Assembly: GCA_914767885.1 (NCBI GenBank)
Contig: CAJZBQ010000046.1
Span: forward strand, 806,001 to 870,000
DNA length: 64,000 nt
Reading direction: 5' to 3'
Origin: Blepharisma stoltei
Taxonomy: Eukaryota; Ciliophora; Heterotrichea; Heterotrichida; Blepharismidae
A model generated the notes under the pieces. The model was given only the letters and a program-made list of their open reading frames with translations. It searched no databases and was not told the DNA's origin. Position 1 is the stretch's first letter; each line of letters starts with the position of its first letter. Both the position numbers and the translations under genes were made by a program. Positions 40,999 through 53,971 of this stretch are shown piece by piece.

Positions 40999-43594
40999 TT
41001 ACAAGCTAATCAAGCCTTGCTGCCTATATCTTGTGCTAAGTCTAAACGATTTTTTAGAAATCGTAGATCTTTGAGAGTGCCTCGGCTTCTGAACTGTTCC
41101 TTCTTCGTCTTCTCTCTTTTTGCTGGTTTTTTTCAATTTCTCCAGCTCTGTTTTCCCTTCAGCTTTGCTCATATTTTCAATTGACTTTTTACATGACTGG
41201 GCAAAATTTCAAAATTTTTCAAAAAATTCTTTGCTTTTCATGCCTTTGGTTTCCCCATAAAATTCTATGGCTTCTTCTAATGATTTTTTGACTTCTATTA
41301 ATTTTCCTTTAAAATCTTGAAGCCTAGGGGATGATTCTTCGACAAATCTTGTCATTTTGATGATAAAAGTTTTAAGATCGTTAGAGTTTATTGATGAGGC
41401 TTGTTTTATGTATTTTCCTGCTAAATTGAACCCTTTTTCAAATTCAGCTAATTTTATATGTCTTTTTTCTTATATTGTCTGAGAAAATTGAAGAAAAAAT
41501 AATAATTTAAGCATATTTATATGGAAAATATGAGAGAAATTATGGGGAATCGTTATATCAAGATCTGCCATATCAAATTTGCTGCAATATTGACAGGGCT
41601 CAAATTCTGTAATAAAATTCAGCACGGACCGATTAGAAGCCATTACAGTTTGTATCACAAATTCCAAAAGCGGAGTTTTTTTGCCGTCAAAACCCCTCAG
41701 ATTTTCTAGCTGATGCAAAATATTCAATGAAAACCCTTGTGCATTCCCTTTATTAGTCCCATAATTTAAAAAATTCCCAATTTTCAAAATGGCATATATC
41801 ATTGTTTGGAAATTTTTAGAATTCTTAATAGTCTCTATCGCCTGTTTTATTGATGCAAGCTGGCTATACACCTCAGGAAAATCCACAGTAAAATTCAGCT
41901 TAAAATACAAGCATTCAATTCTTCCTTGAAAAATCGGCATTCCTACCCAAAGTTCTAGCAAAAATCTCTCCGCTTGGACAAGATTTTCTAAAGGTCCTTT
42001 ATATTCTTTTAGCTGGTCCATTTCTTCATCAGTCGGCACCAATTTTATTAATTTCCCTATTTGTTCTGGACTTGTCATATACTCATTCATAGAATTTACC
42101 ATAACTTTTGTTTGCTCTATTGATAAAGGATAATTTGATATCACAATACCTGTGTTATTAGCTTTTTTCATGCTGGTTATATAGGTAACTTGCTTTGATG
42201 GGGCTTTTACATCAGCGTTTTCTTTTTTCTGTTCTCCAAACACACAGGCTAGCTTAGAAAAATCAATAGGAATTTCAAGCGTGGCTGGGGCTTGGCCTCA
42301 GATGGTAGATTTTAGCTTGTATTTTGGGATTACGTCTCAGTGAATTTTTTTGGTTGCAATATCCGGAGGGGGTGCTATTTGGGGGACTTGTAAGGTAGCC
42401 ATGTTTGGCTTTGTAGGAGATGGAGAAGGAAATTGGCCAGGAGGCGGAGGAGGGGGAGGGGCTCGGGAATTTGGAGGTGGAGGAATAGAGGAATTTGGAA
42501 GAGCTGGGGGTGAAGGGACTGATTTTTGGGTAGGAAGAGGAGGGGGAGGTGGAGGGATTTGTGTGCTTGGAAGATGAGGGGGAGGTGGGGTTGGAGGAGT
42601 CCTTGATGGAGGTTGAGGGATATTGGGAAAGCTTGCTTGAGTGCTTGGAAGTGGAGGAGGCGGAGGTGCTTTTTGGTTTGGAAGAGGAGGCGGAGGAGGT
42701 GCATTTCGTATTGGAGGTGAAGGTACATTTGGGAGTGGAGGTGGAGGAGGCACATTTGGAAGTGGAGGCGGAGAAGGTGCATTTCATAGTGGAGGTGGAG
42801 GAGGCACATTTGGAAGCGGAGGCGGAGGCGGTGCATTTCGTAGTGGAGGTGGAGGAGGACTAATATTTATTTGAGGATTTGGAATATTAAAAGCATTGTT
42901 CTTATTGATTCCATCAGCGCTTTCTGAGCAATCTTTTTTATCTCCATTATACTCACCTTTACAATGTTTGCATTTATTATCTCTCATCGCTTTCAAACTT
43001 TCTACTGCCATATGCTTAGAGAACATAACTGCATTTACCATTGTCCTAGCCAAAAGCCTTACTGAGCATTCTTTAACTAAAGTTTTATGTGCATCAACTA
43101 CATGTTTTACCAGCTCCTGATGCGCATTGGCGTACATTTCTTTGACTTCTTCATACTCATCAGGAATTTCATCAAGGCTTTCATCGCTTCCTTCAGAATC
43201 CTCTTCTTGGTCTCCTTGATACATAGACCCAAATTGTTTTGAAATAGACTGGGATATGGTTTTTCTTATATCTTTTGTAATATTCTCTATATGAAAATTA
43301 AATATTTTTTAACTGGATTTTTAGCCCATATTTTGATAATATAATAACCCTACTATTTTTAATAAAAATTTTATTTAATATAGTTTGTATATTTATTTTC
43401 GGGATTTCTACGATATCTTCCTCTTCACTTAAGTCTATAAGTTCTTCAACTTTACTATACCATTTTCCAATAAAATTTCTTAAAATAAACAACCTTTGTG
43501 AGTTGTAGATTCTATCTATGATTGCTAACGATTTTAGCTTTGAAACTGGTGCTGGGGATTGAAGGTCTTGTTTTGACATTGCAAATTTTTCCAT
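40999..43594 (-). CDS. Formin (FH1-FH2 protein)
   Basis: Actin nucleator. The N-terminal piece ([18 protein letters not shown]...) and an acidic segment ([21 protein letters not shown]) precede a long FH1 of PPPPPLPN repeats, about 42350-42860 on this strand, which would recruit profilin-actin. The FH2 domain follows with TGA-encoded Trp ([15 protein letters not shown]), [35 protein letters not shown] and [15 protein letters not shown]. An IES of 99 bp (41457-41555) splits the late FH2; removal joins DMADLDI to [15 protein letters not shown]. The tail is basic. The stop is TAA 40999-41001. The join between about 43225 and 43300 needs a +1 shift that I could not place with confidence. Confidence 0.92.
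41457..41555. other. IES in formin FH2 domain (99 bp)
   Basis: TA at 41455-41456 and 41554-41555; the length is a multiple of three but it contains an in-frame stop. Confidence 0.8.
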
Positions 43595-43856
43595 CTCAGA
43601 AAGATGCTTTTTTATGTATTTTTGAATAAATAAAGCGAAGTTTTTATTTTTAAATTTTTTTTGGATTTTAGTAAAAATAGTATAATTTTGAGTTCATTTT
43701 CTTTAAGAAAGAAATCTTTAAAGAGTATGATTGTTTTTCACTGTTTAATTCAGAAATTGTTTGTTCTTGATTGCTAATTATATTCAGCGGATAATTAAAA
43801 TATGGTGTCGCTCGAATTTTCTGGTCTTCTGACCGAAAATTCATCTCTTATATATT

Positions 43857-44233
43857 TTAATTATGGGGCTTGGTTTCTCTTGGTGTGAAATTATCCCAGC
43901 TGTGTCAGACAAGAAAGAGTCTGGTGGTTTTTCCTAATGGACTCCTGATCTTAGGGAATAGAATTTTCCAGACGGGCACCACTTATCCCAGGAGGTGGAG
44001 ACTGGGACCTTTAGGGTGCCGTTTCGGACCCAAGTAAGTGCCTGAGCTCAGGAGAGTAGTCGAAGCCCTAACTTCAAGACTGGCGCCTTCTTTGGTGATA
44101 AAAGTCGGAGGTGGCCACACCTTTGGTAGGCCCCGAGAAAAATGGTTCGAAATTCGCCCCAGATTGGTGTTGAAAGTAGCTGAGGTCGAGCAACCTGGTA
44201 GTGGGCGTTAAACGTATATAGGTTAATTAAGAT
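43857..44233 (+). mobile_element. Retroposon-like element R7
   Basis: GC-rich island between TTATATATT copies at 43848-43856 and 44234-44242. It abuts the stop codon of the small gene at 44234; since the stop lies in the repeat it is kept either way. Orientation uncertain. Confidence 0.65.
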
Positions 44234-44389
44234 TTATATATTCAGCTGACGAAGGAAATCTTCTTGAGCTCGCACTAGTTCATGCTTTAGCATTCTGTTT
44301 AAAAAATACTCAGTTTCAGGGTTTTCTTGAGGTATTTCTTCTTCTACAGAACTGAAAGATTCAAATTCATCACTATCCTCTTCACTCAT
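44234..44389 (-). CDS. Very small acidic protein
   Basis: 51 residues from MSEEDSDEFESFSSVEEEIP to EDFLRQLNI. An upstream in-frame ATG at 44434 would add 15 basic residues. The acidic half is followed by a helix (ETEYFLNRMLKHELVRAQEDFL). Unrecognised; the coding-like composition and clean stop support it. Confidence 0.45.
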   Translation of the reverse strand: MSEEDSDEFESFSSVEEEIPQENPETEYFLNRMLKHELVRAQEDFLRQLNI

Positions 44390-44473
44390 CAAATTAAATT
44401 TTATACGTTTTTTTACTAATGACAGATAATACAAAAACCAAAAAATTATTAATTTTCATACTAAAACTTACTA

Positions 44474-44835
44474 ACTCCCCCCCCTCCGTGAGTGAACAAA
44501 AATTTTTGTTCACTCACGGAGGGGGGTTAATTTTTTTTTTTTAAAACAATTTATATATAAATTTTATAGAAAATATTTTTTTTCGAAATTTAAAAAAAAT
44601 CCTAATTCGCAAAAATTTGAAAGCAAATATTAATTTAATTTGTAAAATTTACATTTTAAAAAGCAATTTGTTTAAAATTAAACAGAATTAGCTCTAGATT
44701 TCATTACTAATTATCACTTTATATATCAAAATTTTTTTCCATAAATTTTGTTTTCTATTAAAAAAATTTTTGTTAACTCACGGCAAAAAATAGCGATTTC
44801 TCTAATGGTTTTGTTCACTCACGGAGGGGGGAGTA
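44474..44835. mobile_element. MITE between genes
   Basis: Ends TAACTCCCCCCCCTCCGTGAG and CACGGAGGGGGGAGTA, with the inner GTGAGTGAAC hairpin and family core. TAs at 44472-44473 and 44834-44835. Confidence 0.9.
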
Positions 44836-44864
44836 AGAAATCATGATTTTTAAATTATTTTTTA

Positions 44865-45968
44865 TTAATTTTTACATTTGCATTGATTATTGTGTCTTTC
44901 TATATCTTTTTTCAGTTTTTCAATTTTCCCTTGAGTAGTTTCTCTCTGGCATATAATATTTTCATATATTAGCTGCTGCCTATGCACCATATCTTTCCTC
45001 CTTGCAGCAAGCTTCATAAAATCATAGCAAATTTTTTCTTCTAAATATTTGGCATGCTTGACCAAAATTGTAGTAATCTCCGATGCCTCATATTCCCCCA
45101 TAAGCCCATAGGCAAACTCTCTAAATTTTTTTGTGTTTCCAGATTCAAAGGCTTCTCTCAAAGAATTTAAAATTTGCCGATCAGAGTCTTCTTTTTGCCT
45201 TTGGTAAAAGCTGTTTTCTTCTCCTTCTCGGTATGATAAAATTGAATAATCTTTTACCTCAGACTCAGAATTGTCCCCAGCAGTTTTCGCAGCTTGGACT
45301 ATCTGCAATTGTGTTGTCAATCCACTGTTTTCAGCCATAATTTCTTGTGATTTTTTTTTATAAACTGACAAAAGCCCAAGAACCTTGGAGCAGCCAGTCA
45401 CAAACTGCATTTTCTTAGGCGACAGCCTAAACAGCTGTATCAGCATGTTTTTCCTGTTTTTTTCTTCATTTATTTCTTCTGTGATTTTTATGATTTTATT
45501 TTGATACAAATTTGAGGCATTATTTTTTATTTCTTCATTAATATTGAAAGCGTTGCCTTTTTGGTAAGTAGAAATGTTATTGAATCGCCGCATTTTGAGC
45601 TCTTCTCTTGCAATTGGCCGGTAGACTTGTGGGAAAGTTGGCTGTTTGGAATAGGAATTGTTGTAGGTGGTGGCGACTGAAAAATTGGCAGTGCCACGTT
45701 GGAATTCGTCTTCTGAGTTGGAGGCGACTGAGGTAGGAGTTTTCCCTTCGTCTCTCATAGCGAGCTGGTCTTGTAAGTTTAAATTGTCGTTTATTAAGAC
45801 TTCTATTAGATGCTTCATGCCTTCATCACTGAGCTCTTGTAAAGCTTCTTTTGGGACTTTGCCTTGATTTTTATAAGCGCGCTGGAGCTGGTCAATAAAA
45901 GGTTCACCAGGTAAACTTTCTCAGCTTTTAAGCTGCTGAAGGTCGAGAAGAGGAATTTTGTTGCTCAT
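44865..45968 (-). CDS. Unrecognised coiled-coil protein
   Basis: From ATG 45968 (MSNKIPLLDLQQLKSWESLP, Trp from TGA) to TAA gives 367 residues. A helical start (EALQELSDEGMKHLIEVLIND) is followed by a disordered Ser/Thr/Asn middle. Two coiled coils come next, the second with KYLEEKICYDFMKLAARRKD, and the protein ends CQRETTQGKIEKLKKDIERH with CKCKN at the C-terminus. No family identified. Confidence 0.6.
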
Positions 45969-46107
45969 TTTTTCTAAAATTTTAATTAAATTATATTAAA
46001 TTATTCTGAATAGTTCAGTAGTATTTTATATTATGAAAAAATTTATGAAGTGATAATTAATTTTATTTAAATATGAGTCTTTAAGGCATACAATAAGCTA
46101 GATTATT

Positions 46108-47678
46108 TTAAATGAAAGATTTCACTGATGAAACAGCTTCTTTTAGTTTCTTTAAAGATTTTTCTGTATCTTCAACTGCAATCGCATTCGAAACCATTTT
46201 CATTGAGCTCTTAAGATTAAGATTAAGATTAGCCGTTCGCACTTGCAGGGCCGGGGATTTGCACCCCTACACGCTCATCGCCTATGATGAGGCCTCGGCG
46301 GACACCCTCCTCATTGCCTCAAACGAGGGATTCGCACATACGTGGGTTGCCTTTCCGAAAATCCATAAAAAAAATGGATTTTCTGGTCGACTGTCGGTAG
46401 AAGGTAGAACTCGAAAGCCTGGGACGTAATGCCCAGTTTCACGCTAGGGAGTTGCCCGATTGGTCCAGAGGACTCTGCTGGGCTTCCCCTTTCCAACTTC
46501 CGTGCTCATCTTCCCCACGAGGAAAAAACCACCTCTGAATTTAGACTTGGGCTAGGCTCTGAACACAACCAGAATTGCTTACCTAGCATTGCTGCCCATT
46601 TCTGAAGTAGTAAAACCTTACCGGATATAAATAAAATATAAGTCGAGTATGCATGGCCGGGAGGCCATGCCCAGACGAAGACGCCATATTTTATTTATTT
46701 CATTGAGCTCTTAAAATCAATCTGCTGAATAACAGTCACATACAGTCTATCATTTTTATTTTCTATTTGTATCACACTAAACAGCATTTCTCCACATTTT
46801 TCATCTCTTTTCTCATCCCCTTTTGGACAAATTATAGTCAAAATTTTATCATCATCAACTTTTGTATCCCAAATTTCCAAGAATTTTCTTTTTTCTTTTT
46901 TCTGCATTCTTGTGCTTGAAACAATACAATTTCCATACAAATACCCAGACAATAATTCCGATTCTTTTAAATTAATTTCCCATTTGCATCTTTTCTCAGG
47001 ATCGTAAAATATCGATAAAATTGACTCTACTGGCAAATTTGTAGATATAGAAATATCAATACGGGTCGCCACAATATCTTTGTTAAATTTGTTAAAAAAT
47101 CTTTTATAAGCAGTAGTTGTATTTGATTTTTTTATGACGGTCCATAATTTTGCATCTAATAAATCAGGCAAAAGATCGTAAATCTGTAAATATCGGTCAG
47201 ATCTTTGTATGTCCTGAGACTCGTCATAATTTTCGAACAGTTCTAAAAATCCTCTAGGTGTTATTGCAGAATTGTCAAGAGAATAGGTTGATTCTTTTTC
47301 TAAAATAGTCATAATTGACTCATCAAGGCTTAAAATTTCATTTAAATTGTATTGTTCACTGCCTTCTGTTGAACTTGGGGTGGCTGGCGCTTTATGTCGA
47401 TGTCCAAGCTTTGGCTTGTAAAGTCTAGGAGAAATTAATGGATAAGTGCATTGACTCTCTTTTTCTTCTGTTTTTATAGTGGTGTTATCTAATGATAGAT
47501 GTTCAGGAATAGGCGTATGGAGGAATTCAGCACCGCTATGCATAGCTTCAGACATGGTTGAGCCTTCACTATTTCGTCGTTCTTTTAGGGCATGGAATTG
47601 ATCTATAATATCTGATTCTTTTAGTAAGATAGGTCTCTTTGAGTCATCTTCATTTTCTCGGCTTTGGCAGCATCCCAT
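46108..47678 (-). CDS. Lipid-anchored START-domain protein, split by a retroposon
   Basis: The N-terminus MGCCQSREN is a textbook N-myristoylation plus double-palmitoylation site. After about 150 disordered residues comes a START-like lipid-binding domain (AKLWTVIKKSNTTTAYKRFF; VESILSIFYDPEKRCKWEIN; ESELLSGYLYGNCIVSSTRMQ; VTVIQQIDFKSS). The element R8 sits near the C-terminus. Losing it with one 17 bp repeat copy (500 bp) continues the protein as SMKMVSNAIAVEDTEKSLKK and ends in VSSVKSFI at TAA 46108-46110. The restored helix is the expected C-terminal helix of a START fold. A role in membrane-to-membrane lipid transfer or signalling is inferred. Confidence 0.85.
46215..46697 (-). mobile_element. 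Retroposon-like element R8 in the START gene
   Basis: Flanked by TTTCATTGAGCTCTTAA at 46198-46214 and 46698-46714 (17 bp, perfect). On the minus strand it starts AAATAAATAAAATATGGCG and ends in a TAATCT tandem tail. About 55% G+C in an A+T-rich gene. Confidence 0.93.
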
Positions 47679-47969
47679 TTTAGTGCTTCTGGATATTATT
47701 AGAGTAATTTATCATAGAAAAACTAAAACAGTATATTGCAATTAAATAAAATTATTTCTGGGTCTATATTTTATGATTACGATATGAAAATAAAATAAGA
47801 CTTATTACTATAATAGCCGTTATAAAGTTTTTTGTTTATATAATTATAATTAACCTTCTATAAGATTCTTAAAATAATTAGGTTTTATATGGTAAAACTC
47901 CAAAAAATGAAAAATTTAAATATTCTCAAAACTTAAACTATGCTAGTCAGATAATGCATTTATATTCAA

Positions 47970-50311
47970 ATGTCAGGGAAAATTCAAAATGACCTAATAA
48001 CTGCAGCTGAGCAAGGAAATATCGAAAAAATACGAGCTTTAATGGACAAAAATATTATTAATTACAAAAACCAGTCTGGATACACAGCTTTAGCCCTTGC
48101 TGTAAGATCAGGACACCTTGAAATCGCAAATGAACTAATTTCTCATGGGGCTGATATAAACTCAACAAATCAAGTATGGTTTTTACTTACTGCCTTTTAA
48201 TAGCAAGTAATATTTTCTTCTCGTTCTTAATGAGTATCATTTTTTTAATTTTAGTAATTAATTTTTTAAAATTTATATTTAAAAATGCGAGTTGTCTAGA
48301 ATTTATACTGAATTTAAAGATCTTGACACCCTTGGGATCATCGACTTACCAAGAGGTGTTGATTTTTAAAAAATATGGAAATGCAATTGAAAGAAAGCTT
48401 GTTTAATTTCGGCAAAAGATCTGCTTGGATCGAATGGCTGATCTTGAAAAGTATTTTTTCCGGTTTGGCCAGGGCATTTTAGCTAATCCAAATTAATTTT
48501 CATTTAATTTCTGATATGGATATCTGGATAAATAGCGAATTTAAACACAATGGATTCTATCAGAGCCGTTCAAATGTATTTAATTTTGACTTCTCAAGAT
48601 CTGAGACCTATTATGAGAAATACTGAAATAAATTCCAAGTTTGCTTAAATAGATGCTTCATTCGATTTTATGGTTAATTTCTCGAAATAGGCATTTTCCA
48701 ATGGTTTTTGTGGTCTAAGGAGGTAGACTTAGATAGGCTGGACAAAGCGTTTTATTTATTGCTTGCTGACACAACCAAGCTGACTGTGTAAAACTCCTTT
48801 TGAATAAAGGCGCTATAATTGATTCTTCAGATCAACGAGGGTGAACTCCTTTAATCATTTCTGTATACCATAACTACGCAAATATAGTCCAAATCCTCTT
48901 AGATGCAGGCTGTGATATTGATCACAAAGACAGTGTAAGCTTTAAATAGTTTGGAAAAAAAGCGATTGACAGAGCCAAAAACATTGAAATGATTTCTTTA
49001 TTGCAAAAAAGTGGTGCTGAAAAACGAAAAAAATCAAAAGCAAACTCTTTATCCCTACCTGGAACCCCTGCAAAATACGAAATTCAGCAGCCTAAAGAAA
49101 TAAGCACAAAAAACAGATCAATTTCTCCATCTGTTTTTAGCCGTTCTAGTTCTGTTTCCAGAAATAGCATATATATCGGCTCAGAGAAGTCAGATACCTC
49201 ATTTAAATCAAATATCCGCCCCACAACTCCTCAAAAGCAGAGTTTTCAAAGCCCCGACACTATGAAATTTGACGAGAGAAAAAAAATAAAAAATGAAATT
49301 GAAAAATATTTAAATAAAGCTACCAGCAATTTTGAGAAAAAATTCACAGAAGATTGGACTAAAGATTTACAGTTTATTTTAGATGAAGAAATAAATAAAG
49401 CTGAAATTTCTTTGCAGAATGAAGTTGATAAGCTCCTAATAAAATCCTCAAAAGATTTATTAGAAAAATTAAGAGGATTTACGCTCCTTACAGTAGATGA
49501 TATTTTTTTAAATAATGGAATAAGTGTGGTAGAATTTTCCCCAGAAAGCTATAAAAGTGATGCTGATTTTTTTATACAAAAAAGCCCGCCTAAGCTGCAA
49601 GGAAAAGATTATACAAAAAATGAAGAATCCCCTATAATACAATGGCCAACTTTTGAAGGGAATTATGAGCATAAAGACCAAATTTTTAAGCATATAGACA
49701 GCCAATTTGAAGAGCTTGAAAGCAAGCTTAACAAGTTTAATATGAACCAAATCACTAAAGAAATAAACCAAAGGGTCGCACATTTAAAGCAGACTTTAAT
49801 TTTAAATATCCAAGAAGAAGTAGTTGAAATCGGAAAGCAAATAAAAACTGAGCTTGAAAAAATCGCCCACGCCAGGATTAAGGATATAATAGAAATGAAT
49901 AATTTTCGTTATGAGTCCAGGCTTGAAAGCTCTCAAGATTTTTCATCAAATCATTCATCAGTTCGTAAACAAATGAAAATATCTTCAAGCACAGATTTAA
50001 ATCCAAAAGAATCAGTTGTATGATCAGAAGAAAGCTCCGTTAAAATTCCTGACAGCAGCTATGTTTTTATAGAAAGCTTTTCTAAAGATTTCAGTGGGTA
50101 TAAAAGCCCTCAGGTGAGACCATCAAGTGCACAGCCAAATGCTCGGAATAGCAGAAAAAATAGTTTTTCTAAAGAAGGGAATAAAGGGAAGCAGCCTTTA
50201 GGCTCAAGTAAAAACCAAAAATCAGGGAATTTTCCGAAAACAAATGTAAGTGAGGTATTGCAAGAGTTTCTGAAACGCGAAGAAAGCGTGAAAACGCAGT
50301 ATCGTTTTTAA
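47970..50311 (+). CDS. Ankyrin-repeat protein with charged C-terminal region
   Basis: Three to four ankyrin repeats: SGYTALALAVRSGHLEIANELISHGADINSTN; GQSVLFIACWHNQADCVKLLLNKGAII; RGWTPLIISVYHNYANIVQILLDAGCDI. They are assembled across a large interruption (48186-48731) inside a short intron, and a 15 nt intron GTAAGCTTTAAATAG (48935-48949). TGA is Trp in ACWHN, RGWTP and at 50021-50023. The rest (about 430 residues) is Ser-rich, then a long coiled coil (KFDERKKIKNEIEKYLNKAT), then basic and disordered to TAA 50311. It resembles cytoskeletal scaffold proteins by layout; the partner is unknown. Confidence 0.82.
48186..48731. other. IES nested inside a 17 nt intron (about 546 bp)
   Basis: The interrupted exon ends TNQ|GTATGG and resumes ATAG|GCTGGACAAAGC. 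Removing sequence between TA 48184-48185 and TA 48730-48731 leaves GTATGGTTTTTAGATAG, a GT-AG intron of 17 nt, after which the ankyrin repeat is continuous (NQAGQSVLFIACW). The centre of the insert is less A+T-rich than other IESs but has no open frame of note. Confidence 0.7.
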
Positions 50312-50353
50312 ATAATAAATACAATAATAATTACACTAAGAATGATTAGTTAT

Positions 50354-51952
<1,599 letters not shown>

Positions 51953-52238
51953 TAATTTAATATTAGAATTATATATGGGATCGAAAAAATAAGTTTTCAT
52001 CTTGATTTAATAGAAAGTTTAAGGCTTATTGATTGAAGCATTTGAATAGGAATAAATTTTTTAAAAAATAAGATATAAGGAATTATGTTTGTTGGTGAAA
52101 GATTAATTTTGCTGAAAAATAAAGCTTATGGGATAAAATTCAAAAGTAAAAAAGTTAGTAGGTTATAATGAAAATTAAATTAAGGTGATAAGGCATATAA
52201 AGGAATTTTAGGAAATAAAATTTAATTATTCTTCACAG

Positions 52239-52703
52239 TTAAGCCTTTTCAGGGTCTTTAGTGCTTTTTCTTGGATGTCTAGGCGCTTTTCTAAAATAAG
52301 GCGTGCATCGGCTTTCTGTCATTGTTTTGGCTTTTAAATAATGCTTGGGCAATGCAACTTCTTCAACTAAATCAATTGAAATTCTTGGCTGTTTATCTTC
52401 TTCTTTTGCTATAGGAATTTGCTGCATACTTACACTTGTCTTATGCAGTGTTTTTTCATGACTTGCAAGCTTTGATACTCTTTTCCCATGCAGCGTTGAT
52501 AGAGGAACATCATTTATTTTGCTCTTTTGAGGTGCGCTTTTATTGATTTTTATATTCACAGCTTCTTCTGTATCGTCCATAGGCGTCTCACAAGCTTCTG
52601 TATACTGCGTGCTTAATGTTTCTGATAATGATCTCTCATGATCACAAGCAGTTGGCTTTAAAGTTTGCATTGAATTAAATGTTTCGACAGTGGATTTCAA
52701 CAT
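52239..52703 (-). CDS. Unrecognised Ser/Thr/Lys-rich protein
   Basis: 154 residues, uninterrupted and probably disordered (ACDHERSLSETLSTQYTEAC; HLKAKT-like and FRKAPRHPRKSTK basic end). No family recognised. Confidence 0.5.
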   Translation of the reverse strand: MLKSTVETFNSMQTLKPTACDHERSLSETLSTQYTEACETPMDDTEEAVNIKINKSAPQKSKINDVPLSTLHGKRVSKLASHEKTLHKTSVSMQQIPIAKEEDKQPRISIDLVEEVALPKHYLKAKTMTESRCTPYFRKAPRHPRKSTKDPEKA

Positions 52704-52823
52704 TTCGTTAGTGGATCTTCGGTGTAGGATTTTTGCTTTGCAATTTTAGACAATTAATGGGAGAATTTGGAAAAAAAATTTCTGGATTTGAATTAGCAAA
52801 AATTTCATAATTGTATGGGGCTA

Positions 52824-52985
52824 TTAAAAGTACAGATTGAATGGTGAAGCCATGGATCTTAGCTCATCTCTTTTTTCTTCTAAGTCTTCTAAGCAGTAGC
52901 TTAGCTCTGAAATCGTGTTTTCAAAGCGGGCAACATTTTCCTTAAGGTCTGATAAGGAAAAAGTTTTTAGGATTTCTCTATACAT
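52824..52985 (-). CDS. Small helical protein
   Basis: 53 residues from MYREILKTFSLSDLKENVAR to FNLYF. It forms one amphipathic/coiled-coil helix (ISELSYCLEDLEEKRDELRS). It may be a subunit of a coiled-coil complex; unrecognised. Confidence 0.4.
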   Translation of the reverse strand: MYREILKTFSLSDLKENVARFENTISELSYCLEDLEEKRDELRSMASPFNLYF

Positions 52986-53223
52986 TAAAAATGTTTGGCA
53001 TCCAGCCAATAAAGATGGAATTCAAATGTTAGAGCAAAGGAAAAAATTTAGCTCAAAATAAAGCTATGTTTTTATTGTAAACGCTGTAGTAAAAAAATAG
53101 TTAGAAATGAATTCAAATTAGTTATAAATTTAAAAAATTATGAATTTTATGCTAAAAAATAAAAATTTTAAGATTTAACTTCTATATATAGCACAACGTA
53201 AATTTAACTTAATAATTAATAAA

Positions 53224-53742
53224 ATGAACTTCAGCTCAAGAAATGCACTTACAGGTAAAAGACTATTAAACCCAGAAAACCAAAGCAGCACTTCACCACC
53301 TAAATATTCTGATATAAGCAGACTTCCTCATCGTTGGAAAACTGATAAAATTAATTTTTCGACAATTGATGTTTCCGAGCTTCTTGGAAATAAAAAAATC
53401 ATCCAATCTCCTCCAAGGACTGATTTTAACGTCCCTGATTATCCTTTAAGAAGGATAAGAAAAGGAGTATCTGGCTGAGACTGGAAAACAGAGGCTGACG
53501 AGACTTTTGAGTCTTTCAGCCGCCCTGAAAGGTCGTCAATTTCTTGTAAACCTACAAGAGACTCTTTCTCTGTAATTTTTCCATCAAGAAACTCAAAAAT
53601 ATACCAATCCCAAAGGAAACCATCCCCTGATATTTTGGAAAATATTCCCATAAGAGAATTTAATAGAAAAACAGACAGGCTTTCGACCTACAGTGAAGCT
53701 ATGCTAAAAGCCAAGCAGCTGTTTAAAGGAATTAATAGATAA
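53224..53742 (+). CDS. Unrecognised basic protein
   Basis: 172 residues when TGA 53476-53478 is Trp (SGWDWKTEADE). Basic, Ser/Pro-rich, with short motifs such as HRWKTDKINFSTIDVSELL and ENIPIREFNRKTDRLSTYSE. The layout resembles small ciliary/microtubule-associated proteins but no domain is seen. The stop is TAA 53740-53742. Confidence 0.55.
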
Positions 53743-53971
53743 CTATTAATGAGTCTAAATTAATCAAGCTTTACTTATATTGGGGTATTTACTTATAGTG
53801 TAACCACAGCTTTAATTTTAAAAAATTGTTAAAATGAAATCTTTAAAGCATCTAAGGCTTCTTTCTTTTCAGGGAAATTTTCTTATACTATTATATAAAA
53901 TTTATTATTTTTGAGCTATTTAGCATATCTTATAGCAAAAAACTGAAATTTACAGGCTTATATAATCATAA

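Noticed and set aside
42350-42874. Long plus-strand Gly/Glu-rich open frames
   Set aside because: They are the antisense of the formin FH1 proline repeats; repeat composition keeps several frames open.
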